Shown: positions 7,342-15,484 of the stretch, one piece after another | Layout: every line of letters begins with the position of its first letter | Numbering within the stretch: the stretch's first letter is position 1 | NCBI RefSeq assembly: GCF_000981805.1 | Contig: NZ_CP011132.1 | Location: 3,968,001-4,032,000, forward strand | Reading direction: 5' to 3' | Source of the DNA: Citrobacter amalonaticus Y19 | Lineage (GTDB): Bacteria; Pseudomonadota; Gammaproteobacteria; Enterobacterales; Enterobacteriaceae | DNA: 64,000 nt | The notes under the pieces: generated by a model | The model's input: only the letters and a program-made list of their open reading frames with translations | Told to the model about the DNA's origin: nothing | Databases searched by the model: none | Made by a program: the position numbers and the translations under genes

Positions 7342-8715
7342 GTGGATCATTTGCCTATATTTTGTCAACTACGTGACCGCGACTGTCTGATTGTCGGCGG
7401 TGGTGATGTCGCAGAACGCAAAGCACGTTTACTGCTGGAAGCGGGCGCTCGTTTAACGGTTAATGCGCTGGCGTTTATTCCGCAGTTCACCGTATGGGCA
7501 AATGAAAACATGTTAACGCTGGTGGAAGGGCCGTTTGATGAAGCCCTTCTCGACCCGTGCTGGCTGGCGATTGCCGCGACTGATGATGACGCGGTGAATC
7601 AGCGCGTCAGCGATGCCGCACAATCCCGTCGTATCTTCTGTAACGTCGTGGATGCCCCGAAAGCGGCCAGTTTCATCATGCCATCGATTATCGACCGTTC
7701 ACCGCTGATGGTGGCGGTCTCCTCCGGCGGCACTTCACCGGTGCTGGCTCGTCTGCTGCGTGAAAAGCTGGAATCCGTATTACCTCAACATTTGGGCCAG
7801 GTCGCGCAGTACGCCGGGCAACTTCGTTCCCGGGTGAAAAAACAGTTTGCCACGATGGGCGAACGTCGCCGCTTCTGGGAAAAGCTGTTTGTTAACGACA
7901 GACTGGCGCAGTCGCTGGCTAATGCCGACCACAAAGCGGTGGAAGAAACCACTGAACAGATGCTCAGCGAGCCGTTGGATCATCGTGGTGAAGTGGTGCT
8001 GGTGGGCGCAGGTCCTGGTGATGCCGGTCTTCTGACTCTGAAAGGGCTACAGCAGATCCAGCAGGCCGATGTGGTGGTCTATGACCGCCTGGTTTCTGAC
8101 GACATCATGAACCTTGTGCGCCGCGACGCCGACCGCGTATTTGTGGGTAAACGCGCGGGCTATCACTGTGTTCCGCAGGAAGAAATTAACCAAATCCTGC
8201 TGCGCGAAGCGCAACAGGGCAAACGCGTCGTCCGTCTGAAAGGCGGAGATCCCTTTATCTTTGGTCGTGGTGGCGAAGAGCTGGAAACGCTGTGCCACGC
8301 TGGCATTCCATTCTCCGTCGTACCGGGGATTACGGCAGCTTCCGGTTGTTCCGCCTACTCCGGTATTCCGCTGACTCACCGTGACTACGCCCAGAGCGTA
8401 CGTCTGGTTACCGGACACCTGAAAACCGGCGGCGAACTGGACTGGGAAAACCTGGCGGCAGAGAAACAGACGCTGGTGTTCTACATGGGGCTGAATCAGG
8501 CAGCCACTATCCAGCAAAAATTGATCGAATTTGGTATGCAGGCCGATATGCCGGTTGCACTGGTTGAGAACGGCACCTCGGTGAAACAGCGGGTTGTGAA
8601 CGGCGAACTGTCGCAACTGGGTGAACTGGCAACGAAAGTGGCAAGTCCGGCGCTGATCATCGTTGGCCGGGTTGTCGGACTGCGCGACAAGCTGAATTGG
8701 TATTCCAACCATTAA
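7342..8715 (+). CDS. cysG: Siroheme synthase (multifunctional CysG)
   Basis: 457 residues, full length. The N-terminal half (CysGB) has the NAD-binding GGGDVAERKARLL and performs precorrin-2 dehydrogenation and ferrochelation. The C-terminal half (CysGA, from about VGAGPGDAGLLTLKG) is uroporphyrinogen III C-methyltransferase with GGDPFIFGRGGEE and VPGITAASG. It makes siroheme, the cofactor of NirB and sulfite reductase. The start is GTG at 7342, preceded by AAGGGGTAAT and giving MDHLPIFCQLRDRDC as in E. coli. A terminator follows directly. There is no yhfL or frl gene between cysG and trpS. Confidence 0.98.
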   Translation: MDHLPIFCQLRDRDCLIVGGGDVAERKARLLLEAGARLTVNALAFIPQFTVWANENMLTLVEGPFDEALLDPCWLAIAATDDDAVNQRVSDAAQSRRIFCNVVDAPKAASFIMPSIIDRSPLMVAVSSGGTSPVLARLLREKLESVLPQHLGQVAQYAGQLRSRVKKQFATMGERRRFWEKLFVNDRLAQSLANADHKAVEETTEQMLSEPLDHRGEVVLVGAGPGDAGLLTLKGLQQIQQADVVVYDRLVSDDIMNLVRRDADRVFVGKRAGYHCVPQEEINQILLREAQQGKRVVRLKGGDPFIFGRGGEELETLCHAGIPFSVVPGITAASGCSAYSGIPLTHRDYAQSVRLVTGHLKTGGELDWENLAAEKQTLVFYMGLNQAATIQQKLIEFGMQADMPVALVENGTSVKQRVVNGELSQLGELATKVASPALIIVGRVVGLRDKLNWYSNH

Positions 8716-8736
8716 TCAGCAGTCGATATGACAGAC

Positions 8737-8769
8737 AAAAAAACCGGGAAAATTTTTCCCGGTTTTTTA
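8737..8769. terminator. Bidirectional terminator between cysG and trpS
   Basis: ACCGGGAAAA and TTTTTCCCGGT arms are flanked by A7 on one side and T6-7 on the other. The hairpin can end cysG (plus strand) and trpS (minus strand) transcription. Confidence 0.9.
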
Positions 8770-8782
8770 TTTCTCGCAGCCG

Positions 8783-9787
8783 TTACGGTTTGGCGACAAA
8801 ACCAATCGCTTCGTAGACCGCTTTCAGCGTAGCAGAGGCGCGCGCGCTGGCTTTTTCCGCGCCGTCTTTCATCACCTGTTGCAGGAAAGCTTCGTCGTTG
8901 CGGAAACGATGATAACGCTCCTGCAACTCGGTCAGCATGCCGGAAACTGCATCCGCCACTTCGCCTTTCAGATGACCGTACATTTTGCCTTCGAAGCTCT
9001 GTTCCAGCTCAGGAATGCTCTTGCCGGTCACGGCAGAGAGAATATCCAGCAGGTTGGACACGCCGGGTTTCTCTTTAACGTCATAACGCACAACCGGCGG
9101 CTCTTCCGAGTCAGTCATGGCTCGTTTAAGTTTTTTAACCACCGATTTCGGATCTTCCAGCAGACCAATCACATTGTTACGGTTGTCATCCGACTTGGAC
9201 ATTTTCTTGGTCGGATCGAGCAGTGACATGACGCGGGCACCTGATTTTGGAATAAACGGCTCAGGGATTTTGAAGATGTCGCCATATAACGCGTTAAAAC
9301 GCTGGGCGACATCACGGCTCAGTTCCAGGTGCTGTTTCTGGTCTTCACCGACAGGCACCTGATTAGTCTGATACAGCAGAATGTCTGCGGCCATTAGCAC
9401 CGGGTAATCAAACAAACCGGCAGTGATGTTCTCTGAATAGCGAGCCGACTTATCTTTAAACTGAGTCATGCGTCCCAGTTCACCGAAGTAGGTGTAGCAG
9501 TTCAGCACCCAGCTCAGTTGCGCATGTTCAGGTACATGGGACTGAACGAAAATGGTGCTTTTTTCAGGATCGATGCCGCACGCGAGGTAGAGCGCCAGCG
9601 TATCCAGCGTCGCTTTACGCAGTTGCTGGGGATCCTGGCGAACGGTGATGGCATGCTGGTCAACGATGCAATAGATGCAATGGTAGTCATCCTGCATGTT
9701 CACCCACTGACGCAGTGCACCCATGTAGTTGCCAATGGTCAATTCACCTGAGGGCTGTGCGCCACTAAAAACGATGGGCTTAGTCAT
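8783..9787 (-). CDS. trpS: Tryptophanyl-tRNA synthetase
   Basis: 334 residues starting MTKPIVFSGAQPSGELTIGNY. The class I HIGH-equivalent (TIGN) is near residue 18 and KMSKSDDN is present in the second half. It charges tRNA-Trp in the cytoplasm. I chose the ATG at 9787 because the protein then matches the family length and the start overlaps the gph stop; the 18 extra codons upstream lie inside gph. The overlap is 8 nt, in the form ATGACTAA. It is the last gene of the aroK-aroB-damX-dam-rpe-gph-trpS series and ends at a shared terminator with cysG. Confidence 0.98.
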   Translation of the reverse strand: MTKPIVFSGAQPSGELTIGNYMGALRQWVNMQDDYHCIYCIVDQHAITVRQDPQQLRKATLDTLALYLACGIDPEKSTIFVQSHVPEHAQLSWVLNCYTYFGELGRMTQFKDKSARYSENITAGLFDYPVLMAADILLYQTNQVPVGEDQKQHLELSRDVAQRFNALYGDIFKIPEPFIPKSGARVMSLLDPTKKMSKSDDNRNNVIGLLEDPKSVVKKLKRAMTDSEEPPVVRYDVKEKPGVSNLLDILSAVTGKSIPELEQSFEGKMYGHLKGEVADAVSGMLTELQERYHRFRNDEAFLQQVMKDGAEKASARASATLKAVYEAIGFVAKP

Positions 9788-10538
9788 TTTTCGATTCCTG
9801 ATTTTCGCTATGCGGAAGCCCGAGTGCGGGCAGTAGTTCACTGATGCGGTCGTACATGACGTCTGGCTGGCTCAGCGCGATCGGTTCACCGTAGTTGTAG
9901 CCATAGGTGAGGCCAACGGACGGGCAGCCAGCGGCTTTTGCCGCCTGAATATCATTACGCGAATCCCCGACGAAGAGCAATTGCTCCGGCGCAATGCCGA
10001 GCTTACTTGCCACCAGCAGCAGGGGATCCGGATGGGGTTTTTTGTTCTGGACGTCGTCACCGCCGATGACCACGCTAAAATATTTGCCAATATCCAGCGC
10101 ATCGAGCAATGGCGCAACAAATGGCGTCGGCTTGTTGGTTACCAGACCGAGCGGCAACCCTTTGGCATGCAGCGCGCCCAGCGTATCGGCGACATCAGGG
10201 AACAGGAACGTCCCCTCTTCGGCCACATCCCCGTAGTAGCGGTCAAACAGCTTACGCAGAATACGGACCTGCTCCTCGGCGGGAATATCATCATCGACCG
10301 GCGGTTTGCCCATCGTTTTACGTAATGTGGCACGCTCCTGACGAGACCAGGTTAACGCACGCTCCATCAATACATCAGCACCGTTACCAATCCAGGTAAT
10401 AACGCGCTCTTCACCGGCAACCGGCAGCTCCAGCGCGTACAGCGCCATATCCACTGCGGCGCTCAATCCCGGCGCGCTGTCCACCAGCGTACCGTCGAGG
10501 TCGAAGGCGACGCCCCGAATATCCTGCAATTTATCCAT
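9780..10538 (-). CDS. gph: Phosphoglycolate phosphatase (HAD family)
   Basis: 252 residues. HAD motif I is AFDLDGTLVDS near residue 12, motif II LVTNKPT, and motif III/IV KKPHPDP followed by FVGDSRNDI. It removes phosphate from 2-phosphoglycolate, which arises in enterics largely from repair of 3'-phosphoglycolate DNA ends. It is translationally coupled on both sides: its start overlaps the rpe stop by 8 nt (ATGGATAA), and its stop overlaps the trpS start by 8 nt (ATGACTAA). Gene order rpe-gph-trpS is as in E. coli. Confidence 0.97.
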   Translation of the reverse strand: MDKLQDIRGVAFDLDGTLVDSAPGLSAAVDMALYALELPVAGEERVITWIGNGADVLMERALTWSRQERATLRKTMGKPPVDDDIPAEEQVRILRKLFDRYYGDVAEEGTFLFPDVADTLGALHAKGLPLGLVTNKPTPFVAPLLDALDIGKYFSVVIGGDDVQNKKPHPDPLLLVASKLGIAPEQLLFVGDSRNDIQAAKAAGCPSVGLTYGYNYGEPIALSQPDVMYDRISELLPALGLPHSENQESKND

Positions 10539-11208
10539 GACTTACCTTTGCCAGTTCGCTGCGCATATCATCAATGACTTTTTTGTAGTCTGGATTATCG
10601 AAGACCGCGGAACCGGCGACAAACATGTCAGCCCCCGCAGCGGCGATTTCACCGATGTTGCTCGCTTTCACACCGCCATCCACTTCGAGGCGAATGTCGT
10701 AGCCCGACTCGTCAATGCGACGACGGACTTCGCGCAGTTTGTCCAGCGTTTGCGGTATGAAGGACTGACCGCCAAAGCCCGGGTTGACGGACATCAGCAG
10801 GATCACATCCAGTTTGTCCATCACATAGTCCAGATAGCTCAACGGCGTCGCCGGATTAAAGACCAGCCCGGCCTTACAGCCGTGCTCTTTAATCAGTTGC
10901 AGCGAGCGGTCAACGTGTTCGGAGGCTTCCGGGTGAAAAGTAATGATGCTGGCGCCTGCGGCGGCGAAATCCGGGATGATTCGGTCGACCGGTTTCACCA
11001 TCAGATGCACATCAATGGGGGCCGTAATACCGTATTTACGCAGGGATTTCAGGACCATCGGCCCCATGGTCAGATTCGGCACATAGTGGTTGTCCATGAC
11101 GTCAAAATGCACGACGTCACCACCGGCAGCCAGCGCTTTCGCGGTGTCCTCACCCAGGCGAGCAAAATCAGCCGACAGGATTGAGGGGGCAATCAAATAC
11201 TGTTTCAT
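10531..11208 (-). CDS. rpe: Ribulose-phosphate 3-epimerase
   Basis: 225-residue TIM-barrel protein starting MKQYLIAPSILSADFARLGED. Conserved family segments are VVHFDVMDNHYVPNLTMGP, PIDVHLMV, NPGFGGQSF and LEVDGGVKASNI, which carry the metal-binding His/Asp residues and the catalytic Asp pair. It interconverts ribulose 5-phosphate and xylulose 5-phosphate in the pentose phosphate pathway. It lies 17 nt downstream of dam on the same strand with AAGGAG at the start, and overlaps gph by 8 nt. Confidence 0.98.
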   Translation of the reverse strand: MKQYLIAPSILSADFARLGEDTAKALAAGGDVVHFDVMDNHYVPNLTMGPMVLKSLRKYGITAPIDVHLMVKPVDRIIPDFAAAGASIITFHPEASEHVDRSLQLIKEHGCKAGLVFNPATPLSYLDYVMDKLDVILLMSVNPGFGGQSFIPQTLDKLREVRRRIDESGYDIRLEVDGGVKASNIGEIAAAGADMFVAGSAVFDNPDYKKVIDDMRSELAKVSHG

Positions 11209-11225
11209 CCGCTTCTCCTTGAGAA

Positions 11226-12062
11226 TTATTTATTCGCAGGCGTTGCAACTCCTGGTTTGTACAGAGCCAGTAGTTCGTCCACCTTTTTACGTGTGCCGCC
11301 GTTGCTGCTTATACTGCGCCGCACTTTGACCTGAAAATGTTCCGCCGCTTTGTACCATTCGCGGGTATCCGGGGTGTCATGGTTCGAAATTAACACTGGG
11401 ATCCGCTTACTGACCAGCTTTTCGGCCATCTTCGCCAGATGGGCCTGCTCTTTCGGGCTGAAGCTGTTGGTATGATACGCGGTGAAATTCGCCGTCGCTG
11501 ACAGCGGGGCGTAGGGCGGATCGCAATAGACAACCGAGTTCGCATCCGCACGATCCATGCACTCATCATATGAGAGGCAGTGGAATTCCGCATTCTGCGC
11601 TTTTTCCGCAAAGTGATACAACTCAGCTTCCGGGAAGTAAGGCTTTTTGTAACGTCCAAACGGCACGTTAAACTCGCCGCGCAGATTATACCGGCACAGG
11701 CCGTTGTAACCATATCGGTTCAGATACAGGAACAGAACCGCACGACGGAAAAGATCCTGGCTGGCGTTGAACTCTTCGCGGAACTGGTAGTAAACCTCAG
11801 CCTGATTGGTCTCTGGGCTAAACAACTCACGGGAAGCCTGCACGTACTCGTCGGTACGGGTCTTCACGATCTTATAGAGACTGATAAGATCGCTGTTGAT
11901 ATCGGCAAGAATATAACGAGAAAAGTCGGTGTTAAGAAACACCGACCCTGCACCCACAAAGGGTTCGACCAGGCATTCACCCTGCGGTAAATGCCGTTTG
12001 ATGTCGTCAAGCAGGGGGTATTTCCCCCCTGCCCACTTCAGAAAAGCGCGATTTTTTTTCAT
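11226..12062 (-). CDS. dam: DNA adenine methyltransferase (GATC)
   Basis: 278 residues. The AdoMet-binding motif VEPFVGAGSVFLNTD lies near residue 32 and the catalytic CDPPYAPLSATANF (DPPY) lies past the middle, in the alpha-group order of N6-adenine methylases. The N-terminus MKKNRAFLKWAGGKYPLLDDI is the conserved Dam start. Dam methylates adenine in GATC and directs mismatch repair, SeqA-controlled replication timing and some promoters. Being in the damX-dam-rpe order on the E. coli backbone marks it as the housekeeping Dam rather than a phage copy. Confidence 0.98.
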   Translation of the reverse strand: MKKNRAFLKWAGGKYPLLDDIKRHLPQGECLVEPFVGAGSVFLNTDFSRYILADINSDLISLYKIVKTRTDEYVQASRELFSPETNQAEVYYQFREEFNASQDLFRRAVLFLYLNRYGYNGLCRYNLRGEFNVPFGRYKKPYFPEAELYHFAEKAQNAEFHCLSYDECMDRADANSVVYCDPPYAPLSATANFTAYHTNSFSPKEQAHLAKMAEKLVSKRIPVLISNHDTPDTREWYKAAEHFQVKVRRSISSNGGTRKKVDELLALYKPGVATPANK

Positions 12063-12128
12063 GCTGACTAACTAATTACACCTTCTCCGGCTGTGGAGAA
12101 AGCTCCGACAGCATCCTGCGCTTTAACA

Positions 12129-13412
12129 TTATTTCAGATCGGCCTGTACCTGATGCAACGGTTTGGCCCACGGATTTTTTGCCTGCACATCGGCTGGCAG
12201 CGTGGAAACGGCACGTTTCGCATCTTCTTTCGAGGCATACACGCCAGACACCAGAACATACCACGGTTGACCGTTACGCGTCGTCTGATACACCACATAG
12301 TTCTTCAGATTCTCTTTCTTCGCCCAACCGTTCAGGTTGTCGTAGTTAGAAGAGCTGCTGAGCTGCAGGGTGTAATGGCTGGACGGTGCGGACTTCAGCG
12401 ACCCGACGTTACCGGCGCTTTTGCCTGCCGCTGCGCTACTCGCCGCTGGTGCAGTCTGAGCAGGCGCTGCCGTTTGTGCTGGCGCAGTCGTCTGTGCCGG
12501 AGCGGTGTTGACCGTCGCTTTCGGTGCTGCGGTGGCTGCAGGCGCTACGGGTTCGGTTCGTTTAGGCTGGGCTGTCGGCTTCGGCTCCGCTGGCGTCGCT
12601 TTCGCGGTCGTCTGCGGTTTCTTCGGCTCAATCACAACCTGCTTACGCTCCGGACGCGTGGTGGCCGGACGCTCGCTGCCAGGCGTCGCAGCCGTTTGGC
12701 TCGGCGCATTACCATTACGCACTGGCGCAACGGTCGCAGGTTCAGTAGGCAGTGTGGAGTTCGCCACCACATTATTCACCTGTTCCTGGCCCTGCGGCTG
12801 CGTCAGCGCATTATTCAGATCGCCCTGCACTTCTACACGCTGTTGACCGTCTGCGGTCGCAGGCGTTTGTCCCTGCGTCGGCGTGGAGGAGATTGGCGGC
12901 AAAGAAACATCCTGCGGCGTGCTGCCTGCAGTCTGTTCAGCGGAGGTATTTCCCGGCGCCGGTTGGGCGCCGTTTGCCTGGTCAGCGGCATTGCCGGAGA
13001 GATCGATATTCTTCTCGCCAGACGCCGTTTGTGCGTCTGAAGACGGGGTGGAAGGCGCTTTCAGCGCGGAGCCAATACCGATGATCAGCAGCAACAGAAC
13101 CAGCACGCCCACGCCCATCATCATGTACTGGCGGGAAGCGGGTTTACTGGCGGCTTTTTTACGCTTACGCGGACGGCGCTCTACGCGCTCCTCATCCACG
13201 AGTTCTTCATCATCGGAATCGTAATCTTCTTCCCTCTCTTGCTCATCAAGGCGTTCTTTACGCCCGCGTGCAGGACGGCGATCGTCAGCATCCAGATCAA
13301 CATCATCAAAGTTGATCTGTGGTTCACCGCGTTCTGAAGATTGACGAGAACGACCAGTACGACGATCGCTGGGATCGGGTTTCAGCTCGTCTTCTGGTTT
13401 GAATTCATCCAT
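12129..13412 (-). CDS. damX: Cell-division protein DamX (SPOR domain)
   Basis: 427 residues. The acidic/basic cytoplasmic N-terminus (about 1-100) contains RRPRKRKKAASKP. One membrane helix, MMMGVGVLVLLLLIIGIGSAL, lies near 105-125. It is followed by a long Pro/Ala/Thr/Gln-rich periplasmic linker and a C-terminal SPOR domain from about 345 (SHYTLQLSSSSNYDNLNGWA). SPOR domains bind glycan strands lacking stem peptides at the division septum. Overproduction of DamX blocks division in E. coli. The linker holds short APAQT repeats that could vary in copy number between strains. It lies between aroB and dam. Confidence 0.97.
   Translation of the reverse strand: MDEFKPEDELKPDPSDRRTGRSRQSSERGEPQINFDDVDLDADDRRPARGRKERLDEQEREEDYDSDDEELVDEERVERRPRKRKKAASKPASRQYMMMGVGVLVLLLLIIGIGSALKAPSTPSSDAQTASGEKNIDLSGNAADQANGAQPAPGNTSAEQTAGSTPQDVSLPPISSTPTQGQTPATADGQQRVEVQGDLNNALTQPQGQEQVNNVVANSTLPTEPATVAPVRNGNAPSQTAATPGSERPATTRPERKQVVIEPKKPQTTAKATPAEPKPTAQPKRTEPVAPAATAAPKATVNTAPAQTTAPAQTAAPAQTAPAASSAAAGKSAGNVGSLKSAPSSHYTLQLSSSSNYDNLNGWAKKENLKNYVVYQTTRNGQPWYVLVSGVYASKEDAKRAVSTLPADVQAKNPWAKPLHQVQADLK
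12443..12515 (-). repeat. Short degenerate APAQT coding repeat in damX
   Basis: The minus strand encodes TAPAQTTAPAQTAAPAQTAP, four consecutive five-to-six-residue units of the motif APAQT in the periplasmic linker. Direct repetition at DNA level is imperfect, because codons differ between units. Confidence 0.7.
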
Positions 13413-13509
13413 TTAACACCCCACTCAAAGGCTAATGCTTACGACGTTGCAACTAACCTGAATCTAAATGGCCGATACGTGATCCGTATCAGTCCGTCCT
13501 TTCTTGTTG

Positions 13510-14598
13510 TTACGCTTGCTGGCAATCAGCGATAGCGTTAAGAACTACCTCGTGCGACACTCCGCCGCGTACTTCACTCTTCCCTATTGCCAGCGGAAGG
13601 ACTAAGCGCATTTCTCCCGCCAACACTTTTTTATCACGCAGCATGTGCGGCAGGTAAGCCTGCGCAGACATCTCGCGCGGTCCGTGAACCGGCAAACCGG
13701 CACGTTTGAGTAACGTGATGATGCGCTGCGTATCGTCTGGCGCAAACTGCCCCAGACGTTCCGACGTGCGCGCCGCCATTACCATGCCTGCTGCGACCGC
13801 TTCACCATGTAACCAATTGCCATAACCCATTTCAGCTTCAATGGCATGACCGTACGTATGCCCAAGATTCAGTAAAGCACGTAAGCCGGTTTCGCGCTCG
13901 TCTGCGGCAACAACTTCGGCTTTCAGCTCACAACAACGACGAATACACCAGGCCATTGCCGGTCCATCCAGACGCAATAACGCATCCAGATTCTCCTCCA
14001 GCCAGTTAAAGAATTCGCCATCAAGAATAATGCCGTACTTGATCACTTCCGCCAGACCGGACGCCAGTTCGCGAGCAGGCAGTGTTTTCAGACAGTCGAG
14101 ATCCACCACCACGGAGGCCGGCTGGTAAAACGCGCCAATCATGTTTTTGCCGAGGGGATGGTTTACTGCGGTTTTACCGCCAACGGAGGAGTCGACCTGC
14201 GACAGAAGCGTCGTCGGGACCTGGATGAAGCGAACACCGCGCTGATAGCTGGCAGCGGCAAAACCGGTCAGGTCGCCAATGACACCGCCGCCAAGTGCGA
14301 CCAGCGTCGTATCACGACCGTGCGGTTTTTGCAGTAAGGCGGTGAATACCGTATCCAGCACCGTCAGGCTCTTGTACTGCTCGCCGTCAGGCAGGATGAC
14401 GCTATCAACGTTCACCCCCGCGTGTTCAAGTACGCTGCAAATCTTATCAAGATAAAGGGGAGCCAGGGTTTCGTTGGTGACCAACATAACCTGATCGCCC
14501 GATTTCAGCGGTAAGAATGAAGCTGGTTCGTTAAACAAACCAGCCGCGATGGTGATAGGGTAACTACGTTCCCCGAGAGTGACGGTAATCCTCTCCAT
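13510..14598 (-). CDS. aroB: 3-dehydroquinate synthase
   Basis: 362 residues, E. coli length. It shows the NAD/substrate-binding GGGVIGDLTGFAAASYQRG and the zinc-site segments ELASGLAEVIKYG, NLGHTYGHAIEAEMGYG and LHGEAVAAGMVMAA. It converts DAHP to 3-dehydroquinate in the shikimate pathway. It lies 58 nt downstream of aroK, and the two are co-transcribed in E. coli. The start ATG at 14598 gives MERITVTLGERSYPITI. Confidence 0.98.
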   Translation of the reverse strand: MERITVTLGERSYPITIAAGLFNEPASFLPLKSGDQVMLVTNETLAPLYLDKICSVLEHAGVNVDSVILPDGEQYKSLTVLDTVFTALLQKPHGRDTTLVALGGGVIGDLTGFAAASYQRGVRFIQVPTTLLSQVDSSVGGKTAVNHPLGKNMIGAFYQPASVVVDLDCLKTLPARELASGLAEVIKYGIILDGEFFNWLEENLDALLRLDGPAMAWCIRRCCELKAEVVAADERETGLRALLNLGHTYGHAIEAEMGYGNWLHGEAVAAGMVMAARTSERLGQFAPDDTQRIITLLKRAGLPVHGPREMSAQAYLPHMLRDKKVLAGEMRLVLPLAIGKSEVRGGVSHEVVLNAIADCQQA

Positions 14599-14656
14599 GA
14601 CGCGACATCCACCTTAATGACTTATACCCGCTTACCGAGTGTGTATTAAGCCAGAA

Positions 14657-15178
14657 TCAGTTGCTTTCCAGCATATGAATAATCTGGTTTGCAACGACTT
14701 TGGCGCTCTGATCATCGGTACGAATGGTTACGTCGGCAATCTCTTCATACAGCGGATTGCGTTCGTCGGCCAACGCTTCCAGAACTTCACGAGGCGGTGC
14801 TTCTACCTGCAACAGCGGACGTTTTTTATCGCGCTGTGTACGCGCAAGTTGTTTTTCGATGGTCGTTTCGAGATACACCACGACGCCACGCGCGGAAAGA
14901 CGATTACGGGTTTCACGCGATTTTACAGAGCCACCGCCGGTAGCCAGCACAATACCCTGTTTTTCCGTCAATTCGTTGATGACTTTCTCTTCACGATCGC
15001 GGAAGCCGTCTTCACCTTCTACGTCGAAGACCCAGCCCACATCAGCTCCGGTTCGTTTCTCAATCTCTTGATCAGAATCGTAAAATTCCATATTGAGTTG
15101 TTGAGCTAACTGGCGCCCAATAGTGCTTTTTCCGGCACCCATAGGCCCAACCAGAAAGATATTGCGTTTCTCTGCCAT
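14657..15178 (-). CDS. aroK: Shikimate kinase I
   Basis: 173 residues starting MAEKRNIFLVGPMGAGKSTIGRQLAQ with a perfect P-loop (GPMGAGKST). Further features are FYDSDQEIEKRTGADVGWVF (shikimate-binding Asp and Arg) and ATGGGSVKSRETR. It phosphorylates shikimate with ATP. It heads the aroK-aroB-damX-dam-rpe-gph-trpS series. The 306-nt region upstream, between it and hofQ, must hold its promoters. Confidence 0.98.
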   Translation of the reverse strand: MAEKRNIFLVGPMGAGKSTIGRQLAQQLNMEFYDSDQEIEKRTGADVGWVFDVEGEDGFRDREEKVINELTEKQGIVLATGGGSVKSRETRNRLSARGVVVYLETTIEKQLARTQRDKKRPLLQVEAPPREVLEALADERNPLYEEIADVTIRTDDQSAKVVANQIIHMLESN

Positions 15179-15484
15179 TTTTTCGGTACTACTAAGACTA
15201 TTCGTTAATGATAAACCCGCGTCGCAGACACTGAGCGCAGCAGGACATGAACTGAAACCTCATAAGATATTGCGAGAGTCAGACTGAAAATTATCTCAAT
15301 ACTCAAGCAGGTTTGGCAACTGAATAAATCATCAAACCAGATTGTAGGCAATCCGAGTCGGCATTGCCGGACGGCGATGAGAAGTACCGACTCTCAAATC
15401 GGTACTCCTTGTATGCTAAATAGCTGCGTACGTCAAATCCCTGAAACGAGTTAAGTGCAAAAACAACGGTGTTTCATGCATAAA
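15179..15484. other. Intergenic region between hofQ and aroK
   Basis: 306 nt with no credible gene. It holds an 8+8-nt inverted repeat at 15383-15406 (AGTACCGA ... TCGGTACT), about 80 nt downstream of the hofQ stop, which could help end hofQ transcription but lacks a T run. It must also contain the aroK promoter or promoters, which I could not place with confidence. Confidence 0.6.

Noticed and set aside
9788..9841. 18-codon N-terminal extension of trpS
   Set aside because: It lies inside gph coding sequence, and the family start MTKPIVFSG is at 9787 with the ATGACTAA overlap.
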